Origin: Desulfovibrio inopinatus DSM 10711 | Lineage (GTDB): Bacteria; Desulfobacterota; Desulfovibrionia; Desulfovibrionales; Desulfovibrionaceae | Assembly: GCF_000429305.1 (NCBI RefSeq) | Contig: NZ_AUBP01000002.1 | Location: 186,001-250,000 of the forward strand | Reading direction: 5' to 3' | DNA: 64,000 nt | In this document: piece by piece, positions 18,139-26,059 of the stretch | Layout of the letters: each line of letters begins with the position of its first letter | Numbering within the stretch: position 1 is the stretch's first letter | The notes under the pieces: model-generated | What the model was told of the DNA's origin: nothing | The model's database searches: none | Seen by the model: only the letters and a program-made list of their open reading frames with translations | Position numbers and translations under genes: made by a program

Positions 18139-19527
18139 TTAGTTGTGGTTGACGGTAGGACAGCCAGCCCGGCCCCACGCAAGAATGCCGCCGGCCAGGG
18201 ATTTCACATTGGTGTATCCGTGTCGTTTCATGAATGAACCGGCCATGTTGGACCGGTAACCGGACCCACAGTAGACAACAATTTCTTCCTCCGTGGGCAG
18301 TGAGCAGCAATTGTCCAGTATTTCGGTGAATGGAAGGTGCTGGGCTTCGGCAATGAAACCGTTGTTCCATTCGGGATCGGTGCGCACATCAAGCAATATC
18401 GGCAAGGTCTTGTCGGTGGCGCGTTGGGAGAGTTCGGTCACGCCGACTTGTTCCAGACGGTCAACAGTGCGTCCGGAATAGATCCACGCCTGCATGCCGC
18501 CGGACAGATATCCCAGAATATTGTCATAGCCGATGCGGTGCAGCTCGGTGCGCATGGCATCGTAGTCTGGTCGATCATGCACGACGAGCAGAATGTCGGC
18601 GTCGGGTGGGACAACCATGCCGACCCAATTGGCGAGTTGTTTTTCAAAGCCGATGTTGAGGGCTCCGGGAATATGGGCGCCACCGAAGGCAGCCCCATCT
18701 CGGGCGTCGATGATCACGGCACCGCGCTCCATGGCGGCTTCGAAATCGGTCACAGACAGGGCGCGTTCCAACGGACAACGGTCGAGGAGCGGCGCGCCGT
18801 GTTTATTGGTGGAAATGATATGCGTGAAGCTTTTGGGGCGTACCGGAAAATCATTGCCGGTGGCCAGCGCAAAGGCTTGAAACGAATTGTATTGCAGTCG
18901 CGGGTTGTGTCGCCGTTCGTAGCCCAAAGACGTATTGGTCTTGGGGCTCATGCCTTTCCCGCACAATGAACCGGCGCCGTGTGCCGGATAGACTTCCAAA
19001 TAGTCGGGAAGCGATCCCAATTTGTCGAACAGAGAACTGTACAGGTTCTTGACCTGCTCCTCCAGCACCTCTTTCCCGGCCAAGTCAGGACGCCCGATAT
19101 CACCCACAAACAGCAAGTCGCCCGTTAGAATCAACCAGGGCTCTTCCGCACGTGCCAAGTCCGAGACAAGCAACGAGATGGCGTGAGGAGTGTGACCCGG
19201 AGTATGCAACACCTTGAGTCGGGCATTGCCGGCTTCGAGAATATGCCCCTCGGGCAGGGGCGTGAATGCGAAGTCCACCGGCGACTGCGGATGCATGCAG
19301 ATTGCTGCACCCGTCCGGTTTGCCAACTCATGCGCTCCGGACACATGGTCAGCATGGACGTGGGTATCAATAATATAGGTGATGCGCATGCCTTCGTCAC
19401 GCGAGATGTCGAGATAGTCTTGGATATCGCGTTTCGGGTCCACGACGATCATGGAGCCCGCTTGTGGGCAGCCGAGTACATACGACAGGCAGCCAAGTCC
19501 TGAGACTTGGATCTGTTTGAAATACAT
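18139..19527 (-). CDS. Persulfide dioxygenase-like MBL protein with two rhodanese domains
   Basis: 462 residues with GGAGGAAT upstream of the start. Residues 1-240 form a metallo-beta-lactamase fold of the ETHE1 type: [37 protein letters not shown] and [14 protein letters not shown]. Two rhodanese domains follow. The first ([20 protein letters not shown]) has [11 protein letters not shown] where the catalytic Cys loop should be, so it is probably structural. The second has [11 protein letters not shown] with an intact Cys. The enzyme is expected to oxidise glutathione- or protein-bound persulfide and to shuttle sulfane sulfur. In an anaerobe with abundant sulfide, this fits detoxification during oxygen exposure, as does the peroxiredoxin partner. 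Confidence 0.9.
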   Translation of the reverse strand: MYFKQIQVSGLGCLSYVLGCPQAGSMIVVDPKRDIQDYLDISRDEGMRITYIIDTHVHADHVSGAHELANRTGAAICMHPQSPVDFAFTPLPEGHILEAGNARLKVLHTPGHTPHAISLLVSDLARAEEPWLILTGDLLFVGDIGRPDLAGKEVLEEQVKNLYSSLFDKLGSLPDYLEVYPAHGAGSLCGKGMSPKTNTSLGYERRHNPRLQYNSFQAFALATGNDFPVRPKSFTHIISTNKHGAPLLDRCPLERALSVTDFEAAMERGAVIIDARDGAAFGGAHIPGALNIGFEKQLANWVGMVVPPDADILLVVHDRPDYDAMRTELHRIGYDNILGYLSGGMQAWIYSGRTVDRLEQVGVTELSQRATDKTLPILLDVRTDPEWNNGFIAEAQHLPFTEILDNCCSLPTEEEIVVYCGSGYRSNMAGSFMKRHGYTNVKSLAGGILAWGRAGCPTVNHN

Positions 19528-20514
19528 CGGATTCCTCCTTTGCAGTGTACAGCGTAGTCGAACCTGCCCGTGTTACTGCCTTTGGGGCATACCACGCTTC
19601 TTTTCACATACCAGTTGATGAAACTTTTCGTCCATAGTTAATGCTGATTTTTTGTATAGAAATTGTTGATCGATGTTTTCTGGGTGCGACAATGGAAGCA
19701 CTCTATGTCTAGTAAGAATAATTCTCAAGTAAAAATAAAAATTAATATGCTTCTTTTTGAAAATATTTCCACACGTGGAAGAAATCGTTGGCTGAGCATT
19801 AAAAATAGTAAATAAAATTGAAGTGTTAATTTGGTAGCTTTCGGTAGTGCATATCGCTGGAGCTCATCAAATGCTTTTTTTCTATCCATTTTGTTATCGA
19901 AAAGTCTTCAGAAGGATATGGAAGGAATCGAGTGCTCGAAGTAGGTGGATGTCTCCTGACCGGTCTTTGAAGAGATATCGAAAGCACGCTGGGGACGAAG
20001 GATGCACGCAAAGAATAAAGAAGGAAAAAGGAGGGACGTCGTGCCAGAGGATGGCAGAATGCGAGGTTCCGTCCGAAATCGCTTCGTGGAGAAAGAAAAC
20101 GTAAAATTGATTATTTGGAGTCACGATTAAAAAGTTTTTCGTGAATTATCACGAGAGCGCTTGCAATCGTGTCATATTGAGCATAAGAACCCAAGGAGTT
20201 CATGTGAAAATTATGGACTGATGTTTTTTCACTCTGTCTGGAGTGGTCACCATACGATAAATAAAGATTCTGTATACCTCATGCAGTGTATGAGGTGTAT
20301 TGTTTTTTTTGTTTGTTGTATTCTCTAGATCGTCTTGTTCTCATCTTCATTCCTCTTTCCTTTCATCCATCTCATCGCTTCTTAGTGTCGCCTCGTTCCG
20401 TATTTGGATTTATTCTGATCTATATCAACGAAAGATAACATCCATTGTTTCTTTTTGATCTCTTAATCAGTGTAAATTTCACTTGAAAAATAATAAATGA
20501 ATTGTCTTTTAGGG
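19528..20514. other. AT-rich intergenic region
   Basis: Nearly 1 kb without a credible gene. It is strongly AT-rich from about 19640 to 20500. Promoters for the divergent MBL-rhodanese operon and the first Mop gene should lie at its ends. Short ORFs on both strands near 19830-20120 have no ribosome sites. Confidence 0.4.
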
Positions 20515-20570
20515 GACAAGTCAAAAATATACGAAAAGCACTTGTCATAAAAATATGGCTTTGTTAAGTA
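20515..20570 (+). promoter_or_regulatory. Candidate promoter and inverted repeat of the first mop gene
   Basis: The heptamer GACAAGT (20515-20521) is repeated inverted as ACTTGTC (20540-20546). The second arm overlaps a possible -35 TTGTCA (20542-20547), followed after 17 bp by TAAGTA (20565-20570). GACAAGT recurs at 21753, at nearly the same distance from the second mop start. This suggests a common regulator. Confidence 0.4.
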
Positions 20571-20610
20571 GTGACATCTCGCAACACACAAACCTCAAAG
20601 GAGAAATCTC

Positions 20611-20820
20611 ATGAACGTAAGCGCACGCAATCTTATTCCTGGTACCGTAAAGAAAGTCAGCATCGGAATGGTTAACGCTGAAGTCGTTATTGAAGCCGCT
20701 CCTGGTGTTGAAGTTGTTTCCGTCATCACCAAAGACTCTGTTGAAAGAATGGGCATTAAAGAAGGCGCGAAAGTAAAAGCGATGGTCAAAGCGACCAGCG
20801 TCATGCTCGTGACCGACTAG
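20611..20820 (+). CDS. Molybdate-binding Mop (TOBE) protein, copy 1
   Basis: 69 residues with AAAGGAG upstream. The whole protein is one Mop/TOBE domain: SARNLIPGTVKKVSIGM, AEVVIEAAPGVEVVSVIT and KVKAMVKATSVMLVTD. The family assembles as a hexamer that stores molybdate or tungstate in the cytoplasm. It is followed by a strong terminator, so it is monocistronic. A second near-identical copy lies at 21852. This fits the molybdoenzyme and anaerobic metabolism in the neighbourhood. Confidence 0.95.
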   Translation: MNVSARNLIPGTVKKVSIGMVNAEVVIEAAPGVEVVSVITKDSVERMGIKEGAKVKAMVKATSVMLVTD

Positions 20821-20843
20821 TCTGTTCATTACAGATTAATTTT

Positions 20844-20884
20844 AGCAAGGTGGGCTTATGCATATTGCATGAGCCCACCTTGCT
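20844..20884 (+). terminator. Terminator of mop copy 1
   Basis: Perfect 13-bp arms AGCAAGGTGGGCT / AGCCCACCTTGCT with a 15-nt loop containing a second small ATGC/GCAT pairing. Only a short T-rich tail follows. Confidence 0.85.
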
Positions 20885-21752
20885 TATTATGATTTGCTAT
20901 AGGATTTATCTATTGATTTTTATATTTTGTATTTTTAATATAAATACACAACGAGTTTAGTATAGAATTTTAATGTGAATTATGAAGTCATTGGGTCGCC
21001 GTGATATGAATTTGAGAGCGAGTGTGACGAGAGAGGAAGCCGCTTCGTTCAAGAAGCATAGTTGGGTGTTCTGTTCGTGAAGTGCTATGTGGAGTGATTT
21101 GGCGGGGGAGGAAGCGTAAGCCAGCCATACAGCGCCTTCAGACAGCTCAATGATTTCATCCTCTCGGTCTGTGTAGCAATATATTTCGTCAATCCGGCTA
21201 GAAAAAAGGGACGTCGGGTATGTCTGAGAATTTATCTCATAACAGCCGTGCGGCATCGTTGTTTCTTTATGAACTGAAGTGCGTGAAAAGACGTTTTATC
21301 CACAGGGTCCTAATACCTCTTCGCGCATCAATGATGCAGGAAGCTTTATCGAGGAGGCGTCCTTCGAAAGGATTCATACTGAGAGTAGTGTTGCAAACTG
21401 CATCTCCCTGGAACGCGGCACAATATGGCTTAATAAAACGAATATGCGCCTTTCCTCTGATATTTTAGAGATGCCTGACCAATTATCTAGACGATCCTGG
21501 TTCAATATATGTTTATGCATTCTGTAGTATGAATGTTATAAGAATAAGCGGAAGGGTTCAACCGTGGTATTATCAGGTAAAGTTTCAGTAGAGACAATGT
21601 ATATCGTATTAAAAAAGACTTGTCTCTGTTTATTAAACTCTGTTATACGGTGATTTGTATTGTGAGAGCAATGAATGAATAGGAGTATGCACAGATATTC
21701 AGTTCAATTTTATATTTTATATTATATCTGTCACTCGTATGATTTTTTTAAT
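20885..21752. other. Intergenic between the mop copies; doubtful small ORFs
   Basis: Two divergent short ORFs could be read: 20957-21256 on the minus strand (99 aa, containing ELSEGAVWLAYASS) and 21279-21527 on the plus strand (82 aa, containing SLERGTIWLNKT). Both share an SSRI...L..G..WL pattern that hints at distant paralogues, perhaps DUF2917-like. Neither has a good ribosome site, and composition is weak. They may be decayed genes. Confidence 0.3.
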
Positions 21753-21759
21753 GACAAGT
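21753..21759 (+). promoter_or_regulatory. GACAAGT motif upstream of mop copy 2
   Basis: It lies 99 bp before the second mop start. The same heptamer lies 96 bp before the first mop start. The matching position supports a shared control element, though a seven-base match alone is weak. Confidence 0.3.
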
Positions 21760-21851
21760 TAAATAATTCAAAATAGATACTATGAAACAGTGAGATCGCG
21801 TGGTATAGGTCTGACTATCTTGAACCTTTATTATTGAAAAGGAGATTTTGT

Positions 21852-22061
21852 ATGAAAGTCAGTGCACGCAATCTTATCCCCGGAACCGTCAAGGCCATTA
21901 ACATTGGTATGGTCAATGCTGAAGTGGTGATTGAAGCTGGTCCTGGTGTTGATATCGTTTCCGTTATCACGAAGGAATCTGTTGAAAAGATGGGATTGAA
22001 AGAAGGCTCTGAAGTTAAAGCAATGGTGAAAGCGACCAGTGTCATGGTTGTTACAGATTAA
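21852..22061 (+). CDS. Molybdate-binding Mop (TOBE) protein, copy 2
   Basis: 69 residues from ATG 21852, preceded by AAAAGGAG. An in-frame ATG at 21834 would lie before this ribosome site. It differs from copy 1 at a limited number of positions (AINIGM for VSIGM, AGPGVDIVSVIT for AAPGVEVVSVIT) and has the same length, so it is a duplicate. It binds molybdate or tungstate as an oligomer. It has its own terminator, so the two copies are separate transcription units and could answer to different conditions. Confidence 0.95.
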   Translation: MKVSARNLIPGTVKAINIGMVNAEVVIEAGPGVDIVSVITKESVEKMGLKEGSEVKAMVKATSVMVVTD

Positions 22062-22091
22062 TGACGATTTTGGGTGCTGATTAACAAATCA

Positions 22092-22128
22092 ATGGGACGT
22101 CGCATTCCGTGCGGCGTCCCATTTTTAC
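22092..22128 (+). terminator. Terminator of mop copy 2
   Basis: Arms ATGGGACGTCGCA and TGCGGCGTCCCAT (one G-T pair) with a TTCCG loop, followed by TTTTTAC. Confidence 0.85.
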
Positions 22129-22191
22129 AATGAGATAATACTCTGTTGTATTGCGTATCCAATTGTTTCCTGGATATTTACTTTGCGTTGC

Positions 22192-23283
22192 CTATGCCAT
22201 CCGTCGTCTTCCTTCGGCATCAGCTGCTTTGAGAACAGAAAGAATGCGATGCGGCGTGATTTCAACAGGCTCGTTATGAATACTTTCCTCTTCGGCACAT
22301 GCTTTTTCAGCGACACACAGGAGCTCTTCGTCACTGACACCTTCAAGACCTAAATCGCTCAAGGTGGTCGGCAGGCCTAATGATGCGCAGAGGGTATAGA
22401 CTTCATCAATTCTGTGCATGGGTTGATCCGTCAAGAAAAGAGACGCCAGCACTCCAAACGCCACTTTCTCGCCGTGATACAAATGTTGAACGGCGGGCAG
22501 TACGGTCAGGCCATTATGAATGGAGTGTGCCGCGGCAAGTCCTCCGCTTTCAAAACCGAGTCCGCTTAAAAGCGTGTTGGCTTCTACAATGCGTTCCAGA
22601 GCGGGTGTCACCACGCCCGCTTCGCAGGCCGTGAGTGCGGAAAGGCCGTAGTCGCGGACGGTTTCATAGCACAGCTTCGCCAGAGCATACGCCGTCATGG
22701 ACCCCACGCTTCCGGCGATATTACGTCCTCGACGAATGCGGCATGATTCGGCTTCGAACCATGTCGCCAGCGCATCACCCATGCCTGCGACGAGAAACCG
22801 AGCGGGAGCCTGAACAATGACATTGGTGTCCACGATGACAAGGTTGGGGTTGGTTGGAAGAATGTCCGCTCGTTGGAATACCCCTTCCTCTGAATATACG
22901 ACACATACGGAACTACAGGGCGCGTCGGTCGATGCAATAGTAGGAACCATGGCGCAGGGAATTTTGGCTTGGCTCGCTACGGCTTTGGCAGTATCCAGTG
23001 TCTTCCCTCCGCCAACAGCTGTGATGGTGTCCGCACCGAATTCTTGGACGAGTCCCAACAGGCGGGCGATTTCCGCATCCGTGCATTGCCTGTTGAATCG
23101 TTCCACACGGACAGCTCCAACCGCTTCAATCGAGGGGAGCACAGGAGGAAGAAGGTGCTCCAGAGGATGGGGCGACGAGATGATAAAATGACGTTTTCCG
23201 AAGCGGGATAATTCTTCTCCGAGCCGGGTTACTGCTCCGCCTCCTTGGACATAGCGTCCAGGAAATAAAGTGATGGTGGCCAT
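22192..23283 (-). CDS. gldA: Glycerol dehydrogenase
   Basis: 363 residues from ATG 23283 (MATITLFPGRYVQGGGAV), with GAGGA upstream. Iron-containing alcohol dehydrogenase family signatures are AVGGGKTLDTAKAVA (NAD binding), PTIASTDAPCSS, LPTNPNLVIVDT, AGMGDALATWFEA with the metal Asp, HSIHNGL, and HGEKVAFG with the metal His residues. It oxidises glycerol to dihydroxyacetone with NAD in the cytoplasm, or works in reverse. It is transcribed divergently from the SDR gene 144 bp away. The frame remains open to 23457, but that extension is not homologous. Confidence 0.92.
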   Translation of the reverse strand: MATITLFPGRYVQGGGAVTRLGEELSRFGKRHFIISSPHPLEHLLPPVLPSIEAVGAVRVERFNRQCTDAEIARLLGLVQEFGADTITAVGGGKTLDTAKAVASQAKIPCAMVPTIASTDAPCSSVCVVYSEEGVFQRADILPTNPNLVIVDTNVIVQAPARFLVAGMGDALATWFEAESCRIRRGRNIAGSVGSMTAYALAKLCYETVRDYGLSALTACEAGVVTPALERIVEANTLLSGLGFESGGLAAAHSIHNGLTVLPAVQHLYHGEKVAFGVLASLFLTDQPMHRIDEVYTLCASLGLPTTLSDLGLEGVSDEELLCVAEKACAEEESIHNEPVEITPHRILSVLKAADAEGRRRMA

Positions 23284-23426
23284 GGCATCCTCTTTTTTGG
23301 AGTGATACGAGAAGCATACGATCAATATGGTGTCGACTTCATGAAATTCGACGAACGTCGTCAAGAACGTATGTGCATTGTCGTCTTCAATATATGGTGG
23401 ATGGAATCGCACGGCGAGTAAAAAAT

Positions 23427-24152
23427 ATGGAGGATGGTGTCGTGGAGCAAAGGCCATTACGGGCTGTCATTATTGGAGCCTCGTCAGGTATCGGCGAAGC
23501 GTTGGCACGACGTTTGTCTCACGCCGGTTGGCAATTGGGGTTGGCGGCGCGGCGTGTGGATAAGTTGAAACAGATCGTTCATGAGTTGGGGCAGGGTCAC
23601 GTTGTTCGTCAACTTGATGTGACACATCCTCACGAAGCGATGACGACCATGGATGATATTATTCGTGATCTTGGTGGGATGGATCTGCTCGTTCTGTGCG
23701 CTGGAACGGGACATCTCAATACCGAAGCGGTTTGGGAGCCGGATCACGACACCATTGCCGTCAACGTCACGGGGTTTGCCGCCTTGGCCCAACATGGTTC
23801 GCGGTATTTTATGCATCAACACAGCGGCCATCTCGTCGGAATCACGTCCGTGGCATCGCTCCGCAGTTCGGGCGCAGGTGCGGCCTATAGTGCAAGTAAG
23901 GCCTTTGAATCTTTCTATCTTGATGGGCTGCGCGCTTTGGTCAAGGATCGCAAACTTCCCATCACCGTGACAGAAATCATTCCGGGCTTTGTCGATACGG
24001 CCATGATGCAGGCCGAGAAGCCTTTCTGGGTTGCTCAGCCGGAAAAGGCCGCTGAACAAATTTATCACGCCATACATCGCAAAGCAAAACGCGCCTACAT
24101 CACCAAACGCTGGGCGATCATCGGCGCGTTGTTGAAGCTGCTGCCGCGGTAA
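23427..24152 (+). CDS. Short-chain dehydrogenase/reductase
   Basis: 241 residues from ATG 23427 (MEDGVVEQRPL). Rossmann motif IGASSGIGEALARR near residue 16, CAGTG for the NNAG-like motif, IAVNVTG, catalytic Ser in VGITSVAS, and YSASK with catalytic Tyr and Lys. The C-terminal RAYITKRWAIIGALLKLLPR is hydrophobic and basic, as in membrane-associated SDRs acting on lipids or sterol-like ketones. The substrate is unknown. A longer frame to 23373 overlaps the gldA promoter region and seems unlikely. A hairpin at 24178 follows. Confidence 0.88.
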   Translation: MEDGVVEQRPLRAVIIGASSGIGEALARRLSHAGWQLGLAARRVDKLKQIVHELGQGHVVRQLDVTHPHEAMTTMDDIIRDLGGMDLLVLCAGTGHLNTEAVWEPDHDTIAVNVTGFAALAQHGSRYFMHQHSGHLVGITSVASLRSSGAGAAYSASKAFESFYLDGLRALVKDRKLPITVTEIIPGFVDTAMMQAEKPFWVAQPEKAAEQIYHAIHRKAKRAYITKRWAIIGALLKLLPR

Positions 24153-24177
24153 AATGGTTGCGAGCTGTCTTTGCATA

Positions 24178-24215
24178 TATACAGTCGCCGAGGAGATGTA
24201 TTCGGCGACTGTATA
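24178..24215 (+). terminator. Hairpin after the SDR gene
   Basis: Perfect 14-bp arms TATACAGTCGCCGA / TCGGCGACTGTATA with a 10-nt loop. The T run (ATTTTTT) begins 12 bp later, so it may be a terminator or a transcript-end hairpin. The remaining 24216-24465 shows no gene; it is the leader of speD. Confidence 0.65.
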
Positions 24216-24465
24216 ATAGACTCAATTTTTTCAAATCGTGAGAATACTTTTTGTTATATTCATGAAGTAGCTGCGGGTGGCTTCTGACGAGTTTGTCTGC
24301 GAAAGCCTTTTTCCTTGACAGAGAAAAGTTTACTCAGATAACCGTTACGTTTTCCCCAACATTTAATTCGGAGAATTTATGGACGTCGACCCTTACTCTC
24401 GATCGCCGCTTGGCGGCGTATTCGATCCAGGGGGTGAACCTCGACATTAACCCTTTTTCTTCTCT

Positions 24466-24906
24466 ATGGGAGGCGGCACATTGAACACCTGCCCGACTGG
24501 AATCCATTGTATCCTCGAAATTTCTGGATGTCCTTTCACACTGCTCGATAACGAAACCTTCGTTAAAGACTCCATTGAGCAAGCATCCCAAACGGCCTTG
24601 TCCACCTTACTATCTCTGACAAGCCACAAGTTTGAACCACAGGGCGTTACCGCGCTCGGACTCCTCGCTGAATCACATATTTCCATCCATACCTGGCCCG
24701 AACAAGGGTATGCCGCCGTTGATATTTTCACCTGTGGTGAGACGGCCAATCCGCAAAAAGCCTGTAAATTTCTTGTGAAGTCCTTTCAGGCGAAAAAGCA
24801 TACGTTGCTTGTCGTGCCCCGTGGTCAAAATCAGAGTCAAGCGACATCCCCGATGGATGCACCACAACGCGCTATGGAGACCGGACGTGCCGGAAATGCC
24901 TCTTGA
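24466..24906 (+). CDS. speD: S-adenosylmethionine decarboxylase proenzyme
   Basis: The core has the bacterial class 1B signature LAESHISIHTWPEQGYAAVDIFTCG. The Ser in ESHIS is where self-cleavage would generate the pyruvoyl group. It decarboxylates SAM to provide the aminopropyl donor for spermidine. Two starts are possible: ATG 24466, or TTG 24481, which has GGAGGCGG ideally placed before it and gives a more typical N-terminus (LNTCPTGIHCILEI). The C-terminal ~25 residues after LLVVPRG are low-complexity and overlap speE by 11 bp, so the two genes are coupled. Confidence 0.93.
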   Translation: MGGGTLNTCPTGIHCILEISGCPFTLLDNETFVKDSIEQASQTALSTLLSLTSHKFEPQGVTALGLLAESHISIHTWPEQGYAAVDIFTCGETANPQKACKFLVKSFQAKKHTLLVVPRGQNQSQATSPMDAPQRAMETGRAGNAS

Positions 24907-25825
24907 TGCTGATCTCTGGTTGACCGAATACTTTACCGCCTACGACGGGTATACGCACGGCATTACCGATATCTTGGCGCACCGCCGGACCGCCTTTCAG
25001 GATATGATGATCGTCAAAACCGGCGTATATGGTCTTGCCTTGGTGCTTGACGGGAAGTGGCAGTGTTCACAGGCTGATGAAGCGCTGTACCATGAACCCC
25101 TTGTCCATGTTCCCTGCCTTTTGCATCAAGCCCCCCGGTCTGTGCTGATTTTGGGGGGGGGAGACGGATGTGCTGCGCGGGAAGCCTTGAAATGGCCCGG
25201 CATGGAAACCGTCGTCATGGTCGATATCGACGGGGATGTTGTTGCGGCGTGTCGGGAGCACTTGGCTCCAATGCATCAGGGAGCGTTTGACGATCCCCGG
25301 TTTCATCTTGTTGTCGATGACGCCTTTAACTATCTCAAGCAGACTGATATCGCGTTTGACATTGTCATTTCCGATCTCTCCGACCCTATCGAGGATGGTC
25401 CCTCGGCCCATTTGTTCACACAAGAGACGTTTGCGCTGTGTCAAAACGTGTTGTCGAAAAATGGTGTGTTTGTCATTCAGGCGGGTACCCTTGGTCCCTC
25501 CGAGCTTTCCATCCATGCACGTATCGTGAATACGGTTCAACATGTGTTTCCGCATGCGACACACTATGCTTCAAGTGTCCCGACTTGGGCTGCACCCATC
25601 GGGTTTGCCTTGGGAAGTCAGCAGCCTATAGTCTGGCCTGAGGCATCCGTCGTCGATGCGCTGTTGGGACAACTTCGTCCGGAACCGGTCGTGTTGGACA
25701 GCATCGGTCTGTTGCATGTACTTCATCAGCCCAAGCATATTCGCCAGGCCATTGCGGCCGAAACCACCGTGTATACCCATGCCGCACCACCTAAGGATTT
25801 TGGACGGGGTCTATTGGGAGAATAA
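24896..25825 (+). CDS. speE: Spermidine synthase (polyamine aminopropyltransferase)
   Basis: 309 residues from ATG 24896 (MPLDADLWLTEYFTAYDG). Family motifs are DEALYHEPLVHVP, VLILGGGDGCAARE (SAM-type Rossmann site), VVMVDIDGDVV with the acidic ribose ligand, VVDDAFNYL, and DIVISDLSDPIEDGP with the catalytic Asp. It transfers aminopropyl from decarboxylated SAM to putrescine. It overlaps speD in one operon and is followed by a terminator at 25878. The GGGDG codons lie in a run of nine G residues (25153-25161). Earlier in-frame starts (24809, 24857) lie inside speD and lack homology. Confidence 0.92.
   Translation: MPLDADLWLTEYFTAYDGYTHGITDILAHRRTAFQDMMIVKTGVYGLALVLDGKWQCSQADEALYHEPLVHVPCLLHQAPRSVLILGGGDGCAAREALKWPGMETVVMVDIDGDVVAACREHLAPMHQGAFDDPRFHLVVDDAFNYLKQTDIAFDIVISDLSDPIEDGPSAHLFTQETFALCQNVLSKNGVFVIQAGTLGPSELSIHARIVNTVQHVFPHATHYASSVPTWAAPIGFALGSQQPIVWPEASVVDALLGQLRPEPVVLDSIGLLHVLHQPKHIRQAIAAETTVYTHAAPPKDFGRGLLGE
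25153..25161 (+). repeat. G9 homopolymer inside speE
   Basis: Nine consecutive G residues encode most of the GGG of the SAM-binding loop. Tracts of this length are prone to slippage, so the frame of speE could switch. Confidence 0.8.
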
Positions 25826-25877
25826 TCGAATAAAAGTATACGAGGGCATGCGATGCTGACAGTAAACAGCATGTCTC

Positions 25878-25919
25878 AAGGCGGTTGGGGAGAGCAATCT
25901 TCTCCAACCGCCTTTTTTT
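25878..25919 (+). terminator. Terminator of speDE
   Basis: Stem AAGGCGGTTGG...CCAACCGCCTT with an extended GGAGA/TCTCC top, followed directly by TTTTTTTA. A classic rho-independent terminator 53 bp after the speE stop. Confidence 0.9.
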
Positions 25920-26059
25920 ATGATGCGCAATCCTTGCGCTGTCGCTCTTATTTGTATTGGTTTCGTCATAAATAGCGCTGTTCATCCGGACTTTTTTTTG
26001 TATAGTGCAGCATCATGCGGGCAGGTCTGTCCTCGTCAACTCCAACCTGGGAGTCGTCC

